From NCBI GenBank assembly GCA_949128115.1, contig OX421965.1:8334920-8398919 (forward strand): a DNA stretch of 64,000 nucleotides, written 5' to 3'. Below are positions 43,582 to 55,010 of the stretch, one piece after another. Source of the stretch: Anaspis maculata. Its lineage: Eukaryota; Arthropoda; Insecta; Coleoptera; Scraptiidae. Positions within the stretch are counted from its first letter, which is position 1. Each line of letters starts with the position of its first letter. The notes under the pieces were generated by a model. That model searched no databases and had not been told where the DNA came from. It worked only from the letters and a program-made list of their open reading frames with translations. The translations under genes and the position numbers were made by a program.

Positions 43582-43784
43582 TGTTGGGAGAGCCGGGACG
43601 TCGCATTCACTCAATAAGACACCTTATAACGCTCGAAAACTTTATTCACGGGAGCGACTTTACACACGTCCTCCTTGTTCATGCTTTGGTCCCGTACTGC
43701 CCGCTTGGTCCTGCTTCCTGTGGCACGCAGGAAGTAGGTACCTCGGTACTGCCAACCTAACCATTGCCAACTTTGGCGCTAACA
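43582..43784 (-). repeat. 5' LTR of the gypsy element
   Basis: 203 bp; the coding strand runs leftward from here. Confidence 0.9.
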
Positions 43785-44030
43785 TTTTGTTTTTCTTATG
43801 GCCGCCATATTGGATTTTTGCACAAATAGATAGAGAAAAAAATTAGCTTTCCGAATTAGTAACCAACATGTTCTTTTTATGACATTTTAAGCGTCAAATT
43901 TTAAAATTTTCGTAAATTATTGACAAAATCGGGAATGCTTTGAAAAACAGTCGGGAATGCAGTTGAAATATTATCAATAGCAACAACAAAAAAGTGACAG
44001 ATGGTGTTCAATTGACGTATCTAACTTCTT

Positions 44031-44271
44031 AATGGTGTTTTGTGCTTGTTTGTACCGGTAGTTCATAAATTGCATGGGTCAAGGGTGTCTGTGAGTTCAA
44101 AAACGTCTGTCGGAACTAGCATATCGTTCTTGTTAAAGTTTGACAAATTTATTAGAAACGGAGTAAGGATTACCCTAGTTTCGACAGACGTTTTTGAATT
44201 CACAGACACCCTTGACCCATTTAATTTATGAGCTCTCGGTACAAACAAGCACAAAACACGATTGAGAAGTT
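44031..44271. repeat. Hairpin at the palindrome centre
   Basis: TGTTTTGTGCTTGTTTGTAC at the left pairs with GTACAAACAAGCACAAAACA at the right, and CAAAAACGTCTGTCGGAAC pairs with TTCGACAGACGTTTTTGAA inside. It forms the innermost stem of the 37822-44953 palindrome. Confidence 0.7.
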
Positions 44272-44272
44272 A

Positions 44273-44411
44273 CGGCTCGATACCAAGTTGGGGCTGAGAC
44301 CGCCGTAAGTGCCGTTTCCATAGCAACGGCGGATACCAACCAATCAGACCGCGCTGTATTTGGCGAGTTACGCCGTCCCAAACTTCGCGCCTGCAACTTG
44401 GTATCGAGCCC
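44273..44411. mobile_element. TTA-flanked MITE, 139 bp
   Basis: Ends CGGCTCGATACCAAGTTG and inverse, flanked by TTA at 44270-44272 and 44412-44414. Different family from 353-494 but the same target class (PIF/Harbinger-like). It inserted at the start of the palindrome's right arm. Confidence 0.75.
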
Positions 44412-44955
44412 TTAGATACGTCAATTGAACACAATCTGTCTTTTTTCTGTTGTTGCTATTGATAATATTTCAATTATTTTTCAAAGCATTCCCGATTTTG
44501 TCAATATTTACGAAAATTTCAAAATTTGACGCTAAAAATGTCATAAAAAGAACATGTTGGTTACTAATTCGGAAAGCTAATTTTTTTCTCCATTCATTAG
44601 TGCAAAAATCCAATATGGCGGCCATAAGAAAAACAAAAGTTGACTATCATAATTTGACATCTAGAAGTCCTGGAAAATTTCTGCCAACGTTGATCGACTC
44701 GGAGTGATCAAAAACATAAAACTACCAAGTTTGATTGGAATAGCTTGAATGGTTGGAAAGATAAAAAATAATTTCTGAAATCAAAATTTTTAGTTTTTTC
44801 GTGATAAATCGTGAACCAATCAAAATATTTGAAGTTTCTTTTTAGATTCTTAATCGCCACAAAAATGCGCAACTTTTTTCTAATTTAACCGACCTCGTAT
44901 CTCTTACCGTTTCCAAGATACCAATGGTGAGCATCGAAATTTTCACCACCCTGTA

Positions 44956-45586
44956 TAACGTTAGTATTTAAAAATTGTATTCAATTTCATGCTCTATAAA
45001 TTTAGTACACGTAGAACAATTTCTTGCATGAAAAAACTATCGATTTGGCCAATATCCCATGTAAAAATAAAAACTTGCACGAATCGTTTGAATATGCGAT
45101 ATTCAGCGGCACGAGTTGCGCTGTAGGTTCGCAAAGCTAGGGGATGGAACTCATGCGTCTGCGCGAGCTAGGAAAAGTCAAAACCTGCAGATTTTCAGCC
45201 ATCGATTTAACAAAGGAAAATAGATGACAAGAAACTCCTGACTTCCATGCTAGATTATGTGGAATGATGTTGTCCATGTGCATTGCTGTCGAAAAATGAA
45301 TTCCGCGCGTAGTGTTCCGAAAAGAACGAAAAAGCCGTTTTCAGTGTATAACTGGTTGCCTAGAAGGTGATGTTTTTTGGGAACACACATGAAATGGAAC
45401 TGTAATGTTCTTATCGTACGGTTTTTGCAGCCAGGCACTCAACAAACTGCCCGTCATTTTTGAAAAAAAAAACCAGAAAACACAAAACCTCTGATATATT
45501 ATACATATAACCCGATAAAATTTTAGTTACCATTTGTTTACATGCAGTTTCATGCCACTGACAGACAGAACGGCAACCGTAATGCT
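44956..45586. other. No gene recognised
   Basis: The only frames (for example 45250-45438 minus) lack motifs. No repeat border is seen. Confidence 0.4.
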
Positions 45587-45736
45587 GGCCTTACATTGAG
45601 CAGCAAATGCTGCAGCTTTCTTTGCAGCAGAATTCTGATTGGAACTGACGCCTGTTATGCTGTCAGTGACCAACATTTGACCAATGAGAGCTCGGCAGCA
45701 AAAAAAGCTGCAGCATTTGATGCTCAATGTAAGGCC
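45587..45736. mobile_element. MITE, 150 bp
   Basis: Begins GGCCTTACATTGAGCA and ends with the inverse. Subterminal AAATGCTGCAGC and GCTGCAGCATTT also pair. No unambiguous target duplication. Confidence 0.7.
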
Positions 45737-46418
45737 TAAGGCCACCATAAGGCAGAGAAGAATACCAGAAGTAGGGCGGTATTTTCGAAAACACACCAAC
45801 TGATAAACACGTTACCATATTTTCGCTCATTGTGTATCTAGAACTGATCCATCATTGCTGGTCTTGAACACAATGAAAGATCAAGAAACACTCTTTTTTC
45901 CATAGCTTATTTGAAAGTTTCATTTCCAGCCGTTTCAATAATAGACAATGTTGAAATTACGCTTTTTACATGTGTTAGCATACGGCACTATTCTCAAATC
46001 CCCTAGCATGGTTGCGCCAGCGCAGAAATGGCACTGAATTTCGCCTATTGCCGCCTTTTCAGCAAACTTGCTGCTGCGCACTTTCGACCATTCCATATAC
46101 TAGAATCCCCTGACTTCTTCGCTGAAGAAACGAGTTTCTAACACTTGATGGCCATTGTCATGGGTTCTTAAGCTCGGATTTTAAGGGACGGGTCCGGTGT
46201 AATAAAGGGCAACACGATTTCGATAATTCCAAAAGTGAAAATAGATTGAAAACACTGTCCTAGAAGGTTTTCTGAAAGAAAATTTGCGGATCATCCACAA
46301 ACTTTTGAAAAAAAAATAAGAAAGTTACGAAAATACGTAGTGTATTATTGACGCCACACAGTTATGCAACTGCACAAACGCAGTGGAATTTGAAATAAAC
46401 CAATGATAACAGTCACAA
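45737..46418. other. No gene recognised
   Basis: No supported frame or repeat. Confidence 0.4.
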
Positions 46419-46849
46419 CGGGACTGGGAGCAAAACAGAGGTGTTGGGCGGGGAGCTAGAATCTAAAATTAATGCGCATTACAACAAAGAAGGCAGAAAT
46501 TCGCTGGAAATGGTGGAAAGAGCATAAAAACACATTCTATCTCGCATGGAGAAGGCAATGAACGCCAGGAAATAAGGAGCAAAACAGACATGATATGGGA
46601 CCGGGGAGCAAAAAAGGGGTGTTGGGTGGGGAGAAGCTAAAAACAACTCTACGCACAACAAAGAAGGAAAGAAAGAATCGGTCAAACTCGTTAGAAGAGC
46701 ATGAAAAAGTGACCAGCGGGACCGGGGAGCAAAACAGGGGTGTTGGGCGGCAAGAATCTAAAAGTAATGCGCAGTATAACAAAGAAGAAGGCAGAAATTC
46801 GCTGGAAATGGTGGAAAGAGCATAGAGAAACATTTTATTTCGCTCCTTC
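46419..46849 (+). repeat. Three imperfect direct repeats of about 120-150 bp
   Basis: Copies begin near 46419, 46597 and 46718 with GGGACCGGGGAGCAAAA followed by GGGTGTTGGGCGGGGAG, and end with AAATTCGCTGGAAATGGTGG + AAAGAGCATA in the first and third copies. The second copy is more diverged. Frames read through them on both strands because the purine bias suppresses stops; these are not taken as genes. Confidence 0.75.
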
Positions 46850-47150
46850 GTTCAACGCTGTCAAAGGTTGACAAATGGAAGAGAGACGTCAGAGGAACGT
46901 CAACTGTCAAAAAAAGAACAGCAACATGCGGTGGTTGTCATGGCAGCAACGGAGAAATGGACGCAAAAAGGGAGCACTTTCAAGTGACGAGAAGGACTAT
47001 TTAATGTGAGTAAATCGCATCCATCCGTACCTAAATCGTCTCGAAATTGCATAAGAAAGAGAATGGTGGTAGAATTCTTACTGTAAAATGTGCGGTTGCC
47101 GTTGCCCTTTATTACACTAGCACCTAAGGGGACTTTTGATAGCTCATTAT

Positions 47151-47277
47151 TGGTGGATTCATGCATGGAAATTTAACATTTTAGATTTAACATTCAAGTG
47201 TTCACCCATTGGTTTCTTATGGAAATAAAATTAAATGTTAAATTTTAAATCTTAAATTTCTATGCATGAATCCACCA
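47151..47277. mobile_element. Palindromic MITE, 127 bp
   Basis: TGGTGGATTCATGCAT at the left and its inverse at the right. AAATTTAACATTTTAGATTT pairs with AAATTTTAAATCTTAAATTT. Almost the whole element folds into one stem. Confidence 0.75.
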
Positions 47278-48374
47278 TGCATATGACCATCAGATGAACG
47301 TGTGTACAAAATTTCAACCCTCTACTATTTTTTCCGAAGAAGAAAGACACAGTGACTCGTGAAACACTTCTGGTGTTTCAAATTGCTAAATCATGAGTTT
47401 TTGTAAGAAACGAGAAGTTTTCAGGAAAATATTTTTTTGGCTCTTGATAGTGGATATTTTGATGTGTTTTCCGGAGTTTCAAACGCAAAAATCTTGAAAA
47501 CGAAGCCTCTAATCAAAATTTTGCAAAGGTAACTTTTTCTTTGAAATCAAACTTAGAATTTAAAAATGTGAACAATCTACAAAATTACCTCAAAGGGTAA
47601 AAAATAGGGGTAAAAAAGCAGAGGCATTCCCCATTATCCACGCCCCTTGAAAATTTTAATGGACCGCGTTATTATCGTTAGATGCCGACTTATTTTGGTG
47701 AGCTTCGGTTCAAATTTGAACAAAATCGGTTGAGAAGTTTCAAAGTTATGACCAAGGATGCTTATGACGAAAATCGATTTTTCAAGTTCAACTTTGAACG
47801 CCTCACCTCGGGTTCCACCAAAAAATTTAAGAGCGGTTTAAGCTAAACCGAGATTAAACGGATTTTTTTCTGGTCAATGTTGGTAGATTCATTTTGAAAA
47901 ATACGTTAAATCGCAAGTATACCACCCTTTAGTTAATTACCCAGCGTGAAACCTGAATTTACATTGATCATTTGGCCGGAATCCATCAAAATAAATCTCG
48001 AGTTAGCTATCAGCTGGTTAAATATTTTGGTGGAACCCACGGTATATCTCCGTTATTATTCGTTTCTGACATATATTTTTCCGAGATAGTCTACTTCTTT
48101 TGACGTTTCCCATCACTTCCTGGAAGGACGCGATTTAAATCTGAAACACCCTGTATAGGTACCATTGCCGACACATAAAAGTGGACGACAGATGAATGAC
48201 ATTCTTGTGGTCTTTGTTTGAAAAGACAGCATCACTTGAAACCCCTTTTCTCGGATTAACATAGTTTTATTTCGTAGTACTTCAAATTTACATTATTTGG
48301 TTGAGTAAAATCCTTTGGTAGAGTTGAAGACATGATGCAAATGAAAACGGAAACCACGAGACCACAGGGACGAT
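47278..48374. other. Dispersed repeat related to the CLPTM1-intron repeats
   Basis: Blocks such as GAAGCCTCTAATCAAAATTT + TGCAAAGGTAAC at about 47502-47535 and GGTTGAGAAGTT near 47728 recur at 52.6-57.5 kb. This is an older interspersed repeat of unknown class that has also served as insertion target inside the CLPTM1 intron. No gene is seen. Confidence 0.5.
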
Positions 48375-50204
48375 TAGTCCGGTGGTTAAGCGTTCTAACT
48401 ATGCATTTTGAGCTTAAGCAATGAGCTTTTGGGGTTTGATTGGGGGTCCCTCAACCTTAATTTCAAGAGTTGGAGACATCGGTGCACTCGATGCGGAGGG
48501 GGTTTGGGGGGCCCTTGAAAGTTGAAGGTGCGAGGCTTCCCACCAAATCACAATACCACCACGTAATTTCTACTGGGAGGTCATCAAACGACTCTAACCT
48601 GTACATTGACAACATTTGTTACCATGTCCAAATAGTTCTTCACACTGAAAAAAATTAATTCTTATGACAGATCGGAAAAAACAGTTTTTCTCAATTTTTC
48701 ATCCCCACAACAAATAAACTGCCAAGTGTGGTGTCATTTTGGAGTAAACGGCATCCTCTGATTTCATTCACCGAGTCAAAATGTTTGTGAGACCACCGTG
48801 CAAAAAATGACACGCCAAGAAGTGAGCATTTTTGAGCATCTCATTTAACAGTAGTTTCTTGGCTGATAAAAATCGATATGATTGATAATTTTGTCATGGA
48901 TCAATAACTTGAACCCTTTTGTAACGGTAATGCATGTGAATGAAACTCGACACGAGCGTGGAGGCCTGGAAAAATTTTTTTTCTCCAGCGGTCGAATTTA
49001 TTTCACGCCTACTGAGCGTTAGTTTGTTGGGCTCAGGCAGGCAGCGTTTGGATAGCTTTGGAAGCAAAATTTCCATATCTATCTGAAAAGTTGAGCAGTT
49101 TAATTCTGGAAATCGATTTATGAATCATCAATGATTGTTTTGCCGGTCAGTACCCACATGGTGGTTAACTGCAGAGGTGATGGCTAACGGCGGAGGGAAT
49201 TCAACGTCCAAGATCTTATTCTCTGCCACTCTGACAGTCATTTTCACGGTTGTTTTTATAAAATTATTTCTTCTCCAAACATAAGAAAACTTACACGTAC
49301 AAAATGATTAAACAACCTTGAAGGTTGGTAGAGGAAAAAAGAAAATAACACTTTAAAAGTTGAATGCCCTCCGTCGTCAGCCATGATCCCTGCAGTTAAT
49401 CCCCATGGGGGTACCTAGTGACTGTCAAAATAATCTTTGATGATTCTCAAATCAGTTTCCAGAATTATGCTACACAGCTACATAGACAAATATGAAAATT
49501 TTGTCTCCAAACCTATTCAAACGCTGCCTGCCTGAGCCCAACAAACTAACGCTCAGTAGGCGTGAAATAAATTCGACCGCTGAAGTAAAAAATTTTTTTC
49601 TAGGCCTCCACGTTCGTGTCGAGTTTCATTCACATGCATTACCGTTACAAAAGGGTTCAAGTTATTGATCCATGACAAAATTATCAATCATATCGATTGG
49701 TATCAGCCAAGAAACTACTGTTAAATGAGGTGCTCAAAAATGCTCACTTCTTGGCGTGTCATTTTTTGCACGGTGGTCTCACAAACATTTTGACTCGGTG
49801 AATGAAATCAGAGGATGCCGTTTACTCCAAAATGACACCACACTTGGCAGTTTATTCGTTGTGGGGATGAAGAATTGAGAAAAACTGTTTTTTCCGATCT
49901 GTCATAAGAATTAATTTTTTTCAGTGTGAAGAACTATTTGGACATGGTAACAAATGTTGTCAATGTACACGTTAGAGTCGTTTGATGGCCTCCCAGTAGG
50001 AATTACGTGGTGGTATGGTGATTTGGTGGGAAGCCTCGCACCTTCAACTTTCAAGGGCCCCCCTGACCCCCTCCGCATCGAGTGCACCGATGTCTCCAAC
50101 TCTTGAAATTAAAGTTAAGGGACCCCCAATCAAACCCCAAAAGCGCATTGCTTAAGCTCAAAATGCATAGTTCGAGCTTTTTTTGGCGCTTAACCACCGG
50201 ACTA
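48375..50204. mobile_element. 1.8-kb palindrome with tRNA-like outer ends
   Basis: Begins TAGTCCGGTGGTTAAGCG and ends with its inverse. Inverted matching continues through GCATCGAGTGCACC / GGTGCACTCGATGC, the GGTGCGAGGCTTCCCACC blocks and inward to about 49150/49420, giving arms near 0.8-0.9 kb. The outermost 80 bases resemble a tRNA 5' half plus T-arm (A-box-like AGTCCGGTGGTTAAGCG, then GGGGTTTGATTGGGGGTCCC about 45 bases on). It ends roughly 180 bp downstream of the CLPTM1 stop codon. Confidence 0.75.
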
Positions 50205-50238
50205 GATAGCGAACAAGAGAAACATTTTTCACGTAATG

Positions 50239-50244
50239 TTTATT
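50239..50244 (-). promoter_or_regulatory. Candidate CLPTM1 polyadenylation signal
   Basis: TTTATT on the plus strand (AATAAA on the coding strand), about 145 bp after the CLPTM1 stop codon. An AATAAA also overlaps the stop codon itself at 50387. Confidence 0.45.
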
Positions 50245-50386
50245 TCTCATATAACGACACAGTAAAATACTGACGCGCTCTACTGAAAGACTTCACCTCA
50301 ACAGTAAGTAACAACAGTAATAATGCAAAAGATATAAATAAATACAACCCACTGATTTGGTCTAAATACGCATATACAACCAACAT

Positions 50387-51719
50387 TTATTTGGTCTTTT
50401 TGCTTTCCTCCTCGACGGCGTTTCCTTCAGCTGCATTCTCTGTTATGGCTTTCGCTTCGCCCTGCACGGCATTCGCGGTGCCTTCCACGGCATTCGCGGT
50501 GCCTTCCACGGCATTCGCGGTGCCTTCCACGGCATTCGCGGCACCTTTCACGGCATTCGTGGCTTCTTCGGCGCTGTAACCGAACTCGTTCCTCCTGGTC
50601 TTGTCGACCGGATAGATCCAGCGTTGGTACAAGAATATTAAGAATACGATGTCATCCCTGAAACACCCGATCCGGTACATGGTCGGCATTTTGATGACGA
50701 AAGCGAACATGTCGTCGATGAAAGTGTTCAAGAATTTGTACGTCAACATGCGCCACGGCAAGTGCGCCACCGACTGCAGCTTGTAGTTTATGAACAGCTG
50801 AGGCGTCATCATTATGAACCCGAAGGTGAGAAGGTAGCCGTAAAGGAGATCCAGCACGAACGAGTACCATCCCTTGTGCTCCAAGTACAACAAAGCGTAT
50901 ATGCTGTAGCCAACCAAGAGGGGAAAGCACACCCACGATAGGTATTTGAACGCCAACTTGTCGTAAACCTTGGTGCTGCTCTCGACGTACGAACCTTTGT
51001 CATTGAAATGCAACCTGCCATTCTCCCATTTGATGTCGACGACCTTGTAGATCTTCCACAGTTCGATGCCGAGTCCCACGAAACAGCTGATCCTAACCAA
51101 CGTGTTGGTTTCGTTGTCCATGACGTACAGCAGCACGATCAGCGATTGGAAAACGCTGAAGAAGACGGAACGCACCGACAGCCCCTCCAGGGAGTTGCGG
51201 TTGTTCCAGAACTGAATGTCGTTTTTGAAAGCGAGCAGTTCGAACACGGAATGCAGGATCGAAACGCAAATTGTGATGCCCAACAGGTAGGGGTTCGTGT
51301 CCATCAGCGTCTCCTTTAGTGTGTCTTGTTCCTCGTCGCTTTCCGTTTTCTCATCGCCCCAGACGTTCCACATTTGGCGCATGCTTTGTGCGGCGTACAG
51401 TTGCCATTTGAACAGGCTCAGCGGTTGAAAGGCAACCCGCAGCGTCAAGGTTTCGTTCAGGGGTTTGTAGTCCCTGGCCATGTTCCAGAAGTCGTTGGCG
51501 TACAGGACCGGCTTGTACTCTTTGCCGCCGTTGGTGAACTTGATGAATTGATCGAGAGGCACGGGAACGGAACCGTACACCCAGTTGGTCTGGTCGGTGA
51601 CCAGGTTCAGCGTGAAGTTCGGATGCCAGTGCGAGACTATCTTGCCGTCTTCGACTTCGAGTTTTTCGCTGGTGCCGGTCAGCAAGTTCTTGGTGCCGCT
51701 GTTCTTCAACTTTTTGAAT
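50387..51719 (-). CDS. CLPTM1 exon 3 (luminal domain and membrane helices)
   Basis: The acceptor TTCCAG precedes ATTCAAAAAG. Encodes the rest of the luminal domain (HWHPNFTLNLV, VPVPLDQFIKF) and hydrophobic helices such as LLGITICVSILHSVFELL, VFFSVFQSLIVLLYVM, WVCFPLLVGYSIYALLYL and FVLDLLYGYLLTFGFIMM, with the conserved MTPQLFINYKLQSVAHLPWR block. The C-terminal ~45 residues hold a repeat of a 7-residue unit (NAVEGTA) in about four copies, encoded by nearly identical 21-bp tandem DNA repeats at about 50466-50560, then an acidic/Lys tail ending KKTK. Confidence 0.92.
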
Positions 51720-54700
51720 CTGGAACAAATGAGATATTATCATTTGGAATTTGTAAATCACAGGCCTGCTATGTTGACGTTCTGGGGGTGTTTTGGACCT
51801 TAAAGGTTCAGCATAAACATTAACCATGTCTGTTTTGGTAATAGCGTCGCGAAAAGAGAATGAAAAAGAAAATTATCGATGCGAATTACACCACGACCAG
51901 TCAACATCGCAGTCGTAGATTACAGCTTCATTCGTACTGATGAGCCCCCAACCAAGGGTGCAACAGGTTTCTGTGGAATTTCGGGTTCAGTTACCTTATA
52001 TTCCCAAGTTTTGTATCAAGTGTTGTTTTTATCAAGTAATAGCAACTTCTCAAACAACTAATCAAGAAATAACTATCCGTGAAATGGACTAGTGATTATA
52101 ATAGTCGCATGATTGTAAGACCTATAATAGTCGCTAAACAAAATGTTTAGGTTTATGCGACACCATGCGAATGCGTCTATTTCAATTACAATTGATGTAG
52201 TTCTTTTTCTGAATACAAATATGTACAGCTGTCTCAAAAGTATCGCATTTCAAATCCATAGCGATATCTGAAATCCACTCAAGAACACGGAAAAAATATT
52301 AAAAACAAATTATTGACGTTGATTCGTTTCCCTCTATTTTCGTTAATTCAAAGTGATTTTCAGGAACTGTTTGTGATAGACTTATCAGTAAAAGTCCCGT
52401 TTTCTTGATTAATGCCTGTAAAATATTCCATTGATTCCTAAATTTAGGATAAAATATGACTGTTTTTCCTGGAAAACTCCATGTTTCTTAACGAAAATGG
52501 TAGTTTATCAACTTAAACACCCAGAAAACTCATTCCAGGTGACGAGTCATGGGTTTTCTGGAATTTTAATTTTTAGGCCCAGGAAAGTGGCGATTTCGAG
52601 ATGTTTTCCAATGTTTCAATCCCAAATAAAGTGCTCGCCAATTGAAATGGTCCACCCAAAAAATACAGTCACATTGAAAGTGTCATAACTTTTGAATAAA
52701 TTCACTATTTAGAATCGTTTTATGTTTTCTAATTACCTCACGTATTGGACTATAACATGTCATGGACTATTTTTGGTACAAGTGTTTCGTATTAATTATA
52801 CAGGGCCCTCAATCAGGTACCGCAAAAATGGAAAAGTTGGCACTGGTCCCATTTCACAAAAAATAGTTTTTGGTTTTCTCCAAGTGTTTCAGGGGAGTTG
52901 TTATAACCATAACTTTAATCATTTTTGAAATTTTTTGCCTATCTGCTTCAGTTACAGGGTGATCTCAAAAATGTAACCTTTTAGTTTTGCAGTAATAACT
53001 TTATTCGTTGTTGGCCGATTTTGGAAAATGAGGGCTCTTGTTGAAGCTAAAGGCTCAGGTCAGAAGGATCGAGGATCAGAATTGACTTTGGATAAAAATT
53101 CTGGAAAAAGGATTGAATCAAAAGTGACTCAAATGACAAACTTGCTACAGATCCGGTTTAGGAAAGGTATTAATCAAAAAACAACTTGTCTTCAAACAAA
53201 CCATTCTTTCAGAACGTTTTAATGTGTTTCTCATTTGTATGGAGTAAAAATTGTGGCAATGAATCCAAATCAGAAATGGATGCTTCCAACGAAGAATACT
53301 GGACATTTTTCACCTAAAAATAGACGTAACCTGCGTTACGAAGATCATAACTGGTGTCTGTCTCTTTAAATGTGAAGGAAACATTCGACAATAAGAAGGT
53401 AACCTGGGTTACGTGCATTTTCAGTCGAGGAAGGTCCGGTATTCTCTTCTGAAAAGTGAATTTGTAAAATGGGTCCCGCATCGACAATTTTTATCACTCA
53501 AAATCGGAAAATACCTCAAAATGTTCGGAAATAAAAGTCTGTTTGGAGGCAAGTTGATTTTTATTTAGTTCTTTTCCTGAACCTGATTTCTAGGGTGCTT
53601 CATATTTAGGTCACTTTTGATTCCTTCGCTTTTTCAAAATTTTTGTCTCCAGTCAGTTCCGATCCTCGAGCCTTCTCATCTGAGTCTTAAGCTTCAACAA
53701 GAGTCCTTATTTTCCAAAATCGACCAACCATTGAAATAGATATAAATGCCAGACCAAAAAGTTGCATTTTTGAGATCACTGCGTAATTGGAGGAGATAGA
53801 CTCAAAATTTTGAAAACTGCCTCAAGGTATAGGGAAAACATCTTTCCTAAAACACTTGGAAAAAACCAAAAACCATTTTTTGTGAAATGGAACCAGTCCA
53901 AACTTTTCCATTTTTGCAGTACCTGATTGAGCGCCCTGTATAATTGATATGAAACACCTGTACCAAAAACGGCCCATGACATTGTGTAATCCAATCCATG
54001 AGGTAATCAGAAAACATAAAACGATTCAAAATAGTTTATTCATTCAAGAGTTATGTCACTTTGAATGTGACTAAATTTTTTGGGTTGGACCATTTCAATT
54101 GGCGAGCACTTTATCTTTAAAACGAAGCCTCTAATCAACTCTAATCAAAATTTTGCAAAGGTAACTTTTTTCTTTAAATTGAACGTAGAATTCAACAAGC
54201 GAATATGCCTCATGGGCATGAGGCTCAGTAGCGCACTTCCTTTTTGGAGGATTAGTGAACGCAAGATGTTAAGTGATTAGGGTTCTACCGTCTTGGGCAA
54301 AAAATTGCAATATGGCGGCCAAAATATCGACAGAATCATGAAATTCGGCTTGAAAATCAAAATGATCGTACTAGACAAGGGTAAGTTCCAAGTTTCATGA
54401 AAATCGTTCCACTAACAAGAGATTTCAATATGGCAGCCAAGATGGCGGCAGAATTATGAAACTCAGCTTGAAAATAGGAATGATCGTACGAGACAAGCGT
54501 AACTCTCAAGTTTCATGATAATCCTTCCACTTATAAGAGATTTCAATATGGCGGCCAAGATGGTGGGGCAATCATGAAATTTGGCTTGAAAATAAGAATG
54601 ATCGTAATAGACAAGGGTAAGTTTCAAGTTTCATGACAATCGTTCCACTAATAAGAAATTTCAATATGGCAGCCAAGATGGCGGCCGAATTATGAAAGTC

Positions 54701-54975
54701 AACCTGCCTATTTGGTCCTTGAGGACCTAAGCTATCCACCGGATAAAATTCAATCTTCAAGGGCTGTAGCTTTATTTCCCGAGGAGAAGTTCAACTTCAT
54801 CGAAGTGCACAGGAGATCTCTGTTTTTTGAGAATAATGATAACGATGTATGGATAACAAAAATAGTGCCCATTGGCCACCCTTGGGGACATCAGCTATTA
54901 ATCGGAAAAAAGTTCCAAGACTCTTGTTTCAATTCTCGAGAAGGAGTACAGCGTCTTAATTTCTGCACGGACTCG

Positions 54976-55010
<35 letters not shown>

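Larger units (their letters stand above)
38141..43784 (-). mobile_element. Intact-looking Ty3/gypsy LTR retrotransposon
   Basis: Two 203-bp LTRs (38141-38343, 43582-43784), which I read as identical, start TGTTGGGAGAGCCGGG and end TTTGGCGCTAACA on the plus strand. A 4-bp duplication TTTT flanks them (38137-38140, 43785-43788). The coding strand is minus, with one uninterrupted gag-pol frame. Sequence just inside the 5' LTR on the coding strand is TCTCAGAAGCGGGATTG, not the usual TGG-starting primer site. No envelope gene is present. Confidence 0.92.
37822..44953. mobile_element. TA-flanked palindrome split by a gypsy element
   Basis: Ends CAGGGTGGTGAAAATTTCG and its inverse, with TA at 37820-37821 and 44954-44955. 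The left arm is 37822-38140 plus 43785-44030; the right arm is about 44412-44953. The uninterrupted right arm reads straight through the site where the gypsy element (38141-43784) sits in the left arm. The centre holds another hairpin (44031-44271) and a small TTA-flanked MITE (44273-44411). Without insertions the palindrome would be about 1.1-1.5 kb. Confidence 0.8.

Noticed and set aside
43490..43606. Upstream extension of the gypsy polyprotein to the Met at 43606
   Set aside because: That Met lies inside the 5' LTR; the Met at 43489 is the first well-placed start in the internal region.
46479..46833. Overlapping Phe/Ser/Leu-rich minus-strand frames
   Set aside because: They come from the purine-biased direct repeats read backward and repeat themselves with the repeat period.
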